From the NCBI RefSeq assembly GCF_039812505.1, contig NZ_JBDIAQ010000064.1:1-18771 (forward strand): a stretch of DNA of 18,771 nt, given 5' to 3'. A model generated the notes under the pieces. The model had not been told where the DNA came from and ran no database searches. It saw only the letters and a program-made list of their open reading frames with translations. Shown here one piece after another: positions 13,516 through 18,771 of this stretch. Position 1 is the first letter of the stretch. Every line of letters begins with the position of its first letter. The DNA comes from Intrasporangium_A sp039812505. Its GTDB lineage: Bacteria > Actinomycetota > Actinomycetes > Actinomycetales > Dermatophilaceae. Both the position numbers and the translations under genes were made by a program.

Positions 13516-14471
13516 GCAACTCTCGCCGAGCGGCGCCCGGGCCGGTCATCGAGACCGCCGACCTCGTCCGGGACTTCAGGCGGACCAGGGCGGTCGACCA
13601 CCTGACCTTGCGAGTGCTGCCCGGTGAGTCGGTCGGCTACATCGGGGCCAACGGCGCCGGCAAGTCCACGACGATCAAGATGCTGACCGGCATCCTCAAG
13701 CCGACCTCGGGTCTGGTGCGCACCTGCGGGCTCGACCCGATGCGACGCCGGATCGAGGTGGCCCGCCGGGTCGGGGTCGTCTTCGGCCAGCGCTCGCAGC
13801 TGTGGTGGGACCTGCCGCTGCACCAGTCGTTCACGATCCTGGCGGCGATCCACCGGCTCGACCCGGTGACGGCCCGGACCAGGACCGCCCGGCTGGTCGA
13901 CCAGCTCGAGATGGGGCCGCAGCTGGCGACCCCGGTTCGCTCGCTGTCGCTCGGGCAGCGGATGCGCGGCGAGATCGCCGCCGCCCTGCTGCACGAGCCG
14001 GAGCTGCTCGTCCTCGACGAGCCGACCATCGGCCTGGACGTGCTGTCCAAGCAGCGCCTGCGCGAGTTCCTCCTGCAGGAGCGGCGCGAGCGAGGCACGA
14101 CCCTGTTGCTGACGACGCACGACATGGGCGACATCGAACGGCTCTGCGGGCGGGTGCTGGTCATCGACCGGGGCCGGCTGGCTTTCGACGGGACCCTGGC
14201 CGGGCTGGCCGGCACCGTCGGTGCGCGGCGGGTGCTCGTGATCGACCTCGCGGAACCGACCGGCGAGCTGAGCGGCATACCCCATACCGCGGTGTTGGCG
14301 GTCGAAGGCGGCGGGCTGCGGCAGTCGCTCGCCTTCGATCCGGGCGAGACGACGGCCGCGGCCGTGCTCGCTGCGGTGTCGGCGCGCGCACAGGTTCGCG
14401 ACCTGACGATCGAGGAGCCGGACATCGAGGACGTCGTGCGCCGCATCTACGCGGCATCCGGTCGCGGCTAG
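13512..14471 (+). CDS. ABC exporter ATPase (COG4586 type)
   Basis: The 319-residue nucleotide-binding subunit has Walker A GANGAGKS at 45-52, a Q-loop glutamine at 93 (FGQRSQLWWDLP, characteristic of the COG4586 group), signature LSLGQRMR at 145-152 in place of the usual LSGGQ, Walker B LLVLDEP at 165-171 and the switch histidine H203 (TTHD). A C-terminal extension of about 90 residues follows the core domain. ATG 13512 is in the ATGA overlap, with GGAG a few bases before. It powers the two permeases above. The cargo is not known for this group. Confidence 0.92.
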   Translation: MSNSRRAAPGPVIETADLVRDFRRTRAVDHLTLRVLPGESVGYIGANGAGKSTTIKMLTGILKPTSGLVRTCGLDPMRRRIEVARRVGVVFGQRSQLWWDLPLHQSFTILAAIHRLDPVTARTRTARLVDQLEMGPQLATPVRSLSLGQRMRGEIAAALLHEPELLVLDEPTIGLDVLSKQRLREFLLQERRERGTTLLLTTHDMGDIERLCGRVLVIDRGRLAFDGTLAGLAGTVGARRVLVIDLAEPTGELSGIPHTAVLAVEGGGLRQSLAFDPGETTAAAVLAAVSARAQVRDLTIEEPDIEDVVRRIYAASGRG

Positions 14472-14479
14472 CCGCGACC
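14460..14479 (+). terminator. 20-bp perfect palindrome centred on the exporter ATPase stop codon
   Basis: GGTCGCGG at 14460-14467 pairs with CCGCGACC at 14472-14479 across the four bases CTAG, which contain the TAG stop (14469-14471). It is the likely operon terminator. The 95-bp gap that follows also has a short GGAG-AG-CTCC repeat at 14508-14517 and the LCP gene promoter. Confidence 0.55.
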
Positions 14480-14554
14480 CGACCCCGCGTCGAGCGGGCG
14501 AGCGCGAGGAGAGCTCCACCCGCCTGTCGCTGCGCGACCGATCTGGTGCTGAAC

Positions 14555-14560
14555 TACCGT
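14555..14560 (+). promoter_or_regulatory. Leaderless-type -10 of the LCP lipoprotein gene
   Basis: TACCGT fits TANNNT and ends six bases before the GTG at 14567. No ribosome-binding site is present between them, which fits a leaderless transcript. Confidence 0.45.
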
Positions 14561-14566
14561 TGCCCC

Positions 14567-15748
14567 GTGAGACTCGCGCCCCGCCCGAGCACCCGCTGCG
14601 TTGCCGTCGCGACCACGCTCCTGCTGCTCGCCGGATGTTCCTCGGGGTCGGGATCCGGGTCGGCGAGCAGCCGGCCGGCCCCGACCTCGAGTGTGCCGTC
14701 GTCCGCTGCGGCGGCGCCCGTGCAGGTCAAGGGCGCACCTGCCGAGCTGGCCGCCCTCGTCGCGCGGGTCTACACGGGCGCCGACCTCGGCGGCGCCGCC
14801 TCGCGGACGGCGGCCGCCGCCCTCGAGGCGCGGCAACCGAGTACCGGCCGGGTCACCGGCACGGCGACGACCGGCACCTGGCGGGGCCAGCAGGTCGCCG
14901 TGGTCACCGTCGGGCGCGACGTCACCCTCGCGGTCGCGGCCAAGCCCGGGGCGTGGCGCGTGGTCGGCGGCTGGTGGCCCTCGCTCGACGTCCCGAGACC
15001 GTCGCTCGGCTCGGGCCCGCGCTGGGTGCTGGCGCTCGGCTCTGATGCCCGGCGGGGCCAGCCGCTGGACCACACGCGGGCCGACACGATCCAGGTCGTC
15101 GGCACCGACGGCCGGGGTGGGGCCGGCCTGATGGGCATGGCGCGCGACCTCTGGGTGCCGCTCGCCACCGGAGGCCGGGGCAAGATCAACTCCGCCATGG
15201 CGCTCGGCGGTGTGCGAGCGCAGCTGAGGACGGTCCGCAACGTCACCGGGCTGCCGATCGAGGGCTACGTGGTCATCGGGTTCACCGGGTTCAAGAAGGT
15301 CGTCGACGCGCAGGGCGGCATCCCGATCGTCATTCCCCGGACGGTCGACGCCTCCCACGCCGGGATAGTCATCAGGAAGGGCCCGCAGACGCTGACCGGA
15401 GCGCAGGCGCTCGCCTACGCCAGGGAGCGCAAGACCTTGCCCGACGGCGACTTCGGCCGCTCCCGGCACCAGGGCGAGCTGCTGCTGGCAGCCGCCGTCA
15501 AGGCCCGGCTCGCCGGTCCGGGCGCCATACCGAGCGCCATGTCCACCGTGAGCAGGTATGCCAGGACCGACCTCGACGGCGAACGGATGCTGACCTTCCT
15601 CGCCCGGTTCTACCGGGTCAACCCGGCCAAGGTCGGGCGCGGGGTCGCCCAGGGCGGGTTCGGCTGGGCCGGCGGGCAGTCGATCGTGCTGCTCGGCCCA
15701 CAGGCGCGGTCGCTGTTCGCCGACTTCGCCGACGGGAACCTCTCGTGA
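14567..15748 (+). CDS. LytR-CpsA-Psr domain lipoprotein
   Basis: The 393-residue protein starts with a lipoprotein signal: arginines, a hydrophobic stretch at 11-23, and lipobox LLAGC with C24 as the lipidated cysteine. A Ser/Pro/Ala-rich linker (to about 55) and a domain of about 85 residues lead to the LCP domain at about 152-312. That domain shows LALGSDAR with D160, RADTI with R171 and D173, MARDLWV with R193 and D194, and ARERK...FGRSRHQ with the late arginines and Q302. LCP enzymes attach wall glycopolymers to peptidoglycan outside the membrane. A lipid anchor in place of the usual transmembrane helix is uncommon. It overlaps the acetyltransferase gene by GTGA. Confidence 0.87.
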   Translation: MRLAPRPSTRCVAVATTLLLLAGCSSGSGSGSASSRPAPTSSVPSSAAAAPVQVKGAPAELAALVARVYTGADLGGAASRTAAAALEARQPSTGRVTGTATTGTWRGQQVAVVTVGRDVTLAVAAKPGAWRVVGGWWPSLDVPRPSLGSGPRWVLALGSDARRGQPLDHTRADTIQVVGTDGRGGAGLMGMARDLWVPLATGGRGKINSAMALGGVRAQLRTVRNVTGLPIEGYVVIGFTGFKKVVDAQGGIPIVIPRTVDASHAGIVIRKGPQTLTGAQALAYARERKTLPDGDFGRSRHQGELLLAAAVKARLAGPGAIPSAMSTVSRYARTDLDGERMLTFLARFYRVNPAKVGRGVAQGGFGWAGGQSIVLLGPQARSLFADFADGNLS

Positions 15749-16248
15749 GCGCGGCCCCCGTCATCCGGCGGGCGCGCACCGCCGACATCCGCGCGATCCG
15801 CGCACTCGTCAGACCGCTCGCCGAGCGGCGCATCCTCGTGGCGAAGGACGCGGTGACCTACTACGAGGGGGTCCAGGAGTTCCGGGTCGCCGACGACGAC
15901 GGGGTCGTGGTCGGCTGCGGCGCCCTGCACGTCATGTGGGAGGACCTGGCCGAGATCCGCACGCTCGCCGTCGCAGAGGGCTACCTCGGCACCGGGCTGG
16001 GCGGGCGCATCCTCGAGGTGCTGATGGACGAGGCCCGCGAGGTCGGGGTGCAGCGCCTGTTCTGCCTCACCTTCGAGACGAGGTTCTTCACCCGGCACGG
16101 TTTCGCGTCGATCGAGGGCCAGGCGGTCACCGGTGACGTCTACGCCGAGCTGCTGCGCTCGTACGACGAGGGCGTCGCCGAGTTCCTCGACCTGGAGCGG
16201 GTCAAGCCCAACACCCTCGGCAACACCCGCATGCTGCGCACGCTGTGA
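15745..16248 (+). CDS. argA: Amino-acid N-acetyltransferase (N-acetylglutamate synthase, Rv2747 type)
   Basis: The 167-residue single-domain GNAT protein matches the short actinobacterial N-acetylglutamate synthase. Marks are VQEFRVA, VVGCGALHVMWEDLAEIRTLAV, the acetyl-CoA loop GYLGTGLGG at 79-87, LTFETRFFTRHGF, and the C-terminal FLDLERVKPNTLGNTRML. It makes N-acetylglutamate, the first step of arginine synthesis. Classical ArgA also has an amino-acid kinase domain, which is absent here as in Rv2747. The GTG start at 15745 overlaps the LCP stop, implying co-transcription without a clear functional link. Confidence 0.92.
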   Translation: MSAAPVIRRARTADIRAIRALVRPLAERRILVAKDAVTYYEGVQEFRVADDDGVVVGCGALHVMWEDLAEIRTLAVAEGYLGTGLGGRILEVLMDEAREVGVQRLFCLTFETRFFTRHGFASIEGQAVTGDVYAELLRSYDEGVAEFLDLERVKPNTLGNTRMLRTL

Positions 16249-16275
16249 CGGCCTCTGGGTCAGCACCGGGGGGCT

Positions 16276-16315
16276 GTGCGTGGTTGTGGTCGCCCTGGCG
16301 ACCACAACCACGCAC
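16276..16315. repeat. Perfect 40-bp REP-like palindrome
   Basis: The arm GTGCGTGGTTGTGGTCGCC at 16276-16294 is followed by two bases and its exact reverse complement at 16297-16315. It lies between the convergent argA-like and clpC genes. The same repeat, diverged, is at 1192-1231 and probably at 1-17. It may act as a bidirectional terminator here, but its recurrence marks it as a dispersed repeat. Confidence 0.9.
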
Positions 16316-16356
16316 AACCGGGGTGGGGCGCCGGTAGCGCTGTCGAGCGGTACCGG

Positions 16357-18771
<2,415 letters not shown>

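Noticed and set aside
16249..16356. CRISPR-like repeat in the argA-clpC gap
   Set aside because: There is one palindrome with no spacers or tandem copies; it belongs to a dispersed REP-like family.

Overview
The window is chromosomal DNA from a very GC-rich actinobacterium, roughly 70% G+C with strong G/C bias at third codon positions. Gene content fits: Lsr2, a Ku/LigD-type end-joining set, DisA beside RadA, ClpC, a Rv2747-like N-acetylglutamate synthase, and several genes with leaderless-type starts (a TANNNT-like -10 placed 6-7 bases before the start codon). The flavour is that of Intrasporangiaceae/Dermatophilaceae relatives, but that placement is an impression, not a computed result.

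Layout. (1) 1-1.25 kb: a reverse-strand AbiEi-like/DUF559 putative nuclease gene with REP-like palindrome copies on both sides, the left one cut by the window edge. A 42-bp tandem duplication lies at its 3' end. (2) 1.28-2.77 kb: a reverse two-gene unit, a cysteine-cluster protein resembling DUF3109/YkgJ and a class I methyltransferase, joined by an ATGA overlap. (3) 2.9-4.26 kb: a decayed Ppx/GppA phosphatase followed by an intact TIM-barrel sugar phosphate isomerase/epimerase-like gene, a relic of a known actinobacterial gene order. (4) 4.3-5.5 kb: an acetyl-CoA hydrolase/CoA-transferase. (5) 5.6-8.43 kb: a non-homologous end-joining block with ku reverse, and a stand-alone DNA ligase and a stand-alone primase-polymerase forward. 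The two directions diverge from a 19-bp gap. (6) 8.47-9.16 kb: lsr2 and a 58-residue membrane protein, both reverse. (7) 9.2-11.76 kb: radA and disA, forward. (8) 11.87-14.47 kb: a three-gene ABC-2 exporter (permease, permease, ATPase) with overlapping genes and a possible leaderless upstream mini-ORF. (9) 14.57-16.25 kb: a LytR-CpsA-Psr domain lipoprotein and an N-acetylglutamate synthase, overlapping by GTGA. (10) 16.36 kb to the right edge: clpC, reverse, missing its N-terminus.

Genome maintenance dominates the centre: Ku with split LigD activities repairs double-strand breaks, RadA processes recombination intermediates and is known elsewhere to restrain DisA, DisA makes c-di-AMP, and Lsr2 is the nucleoid silencer. 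ClpC, the LCP protein and the acetyltransferase are housekeeping.

The least ordinary signals are the REP-like palindromes bracketing the DUF559 gene, the mirror-symmetric start region between ku and the ligase, the 8-codon mini-ORF fused by ATGA to the exporter operon, the collapsed ppx gene, and the repeated placement of stop codons inside hairpins. I see no tRNA, rRNA, CRISPR array, insertion sequence or phage gene.
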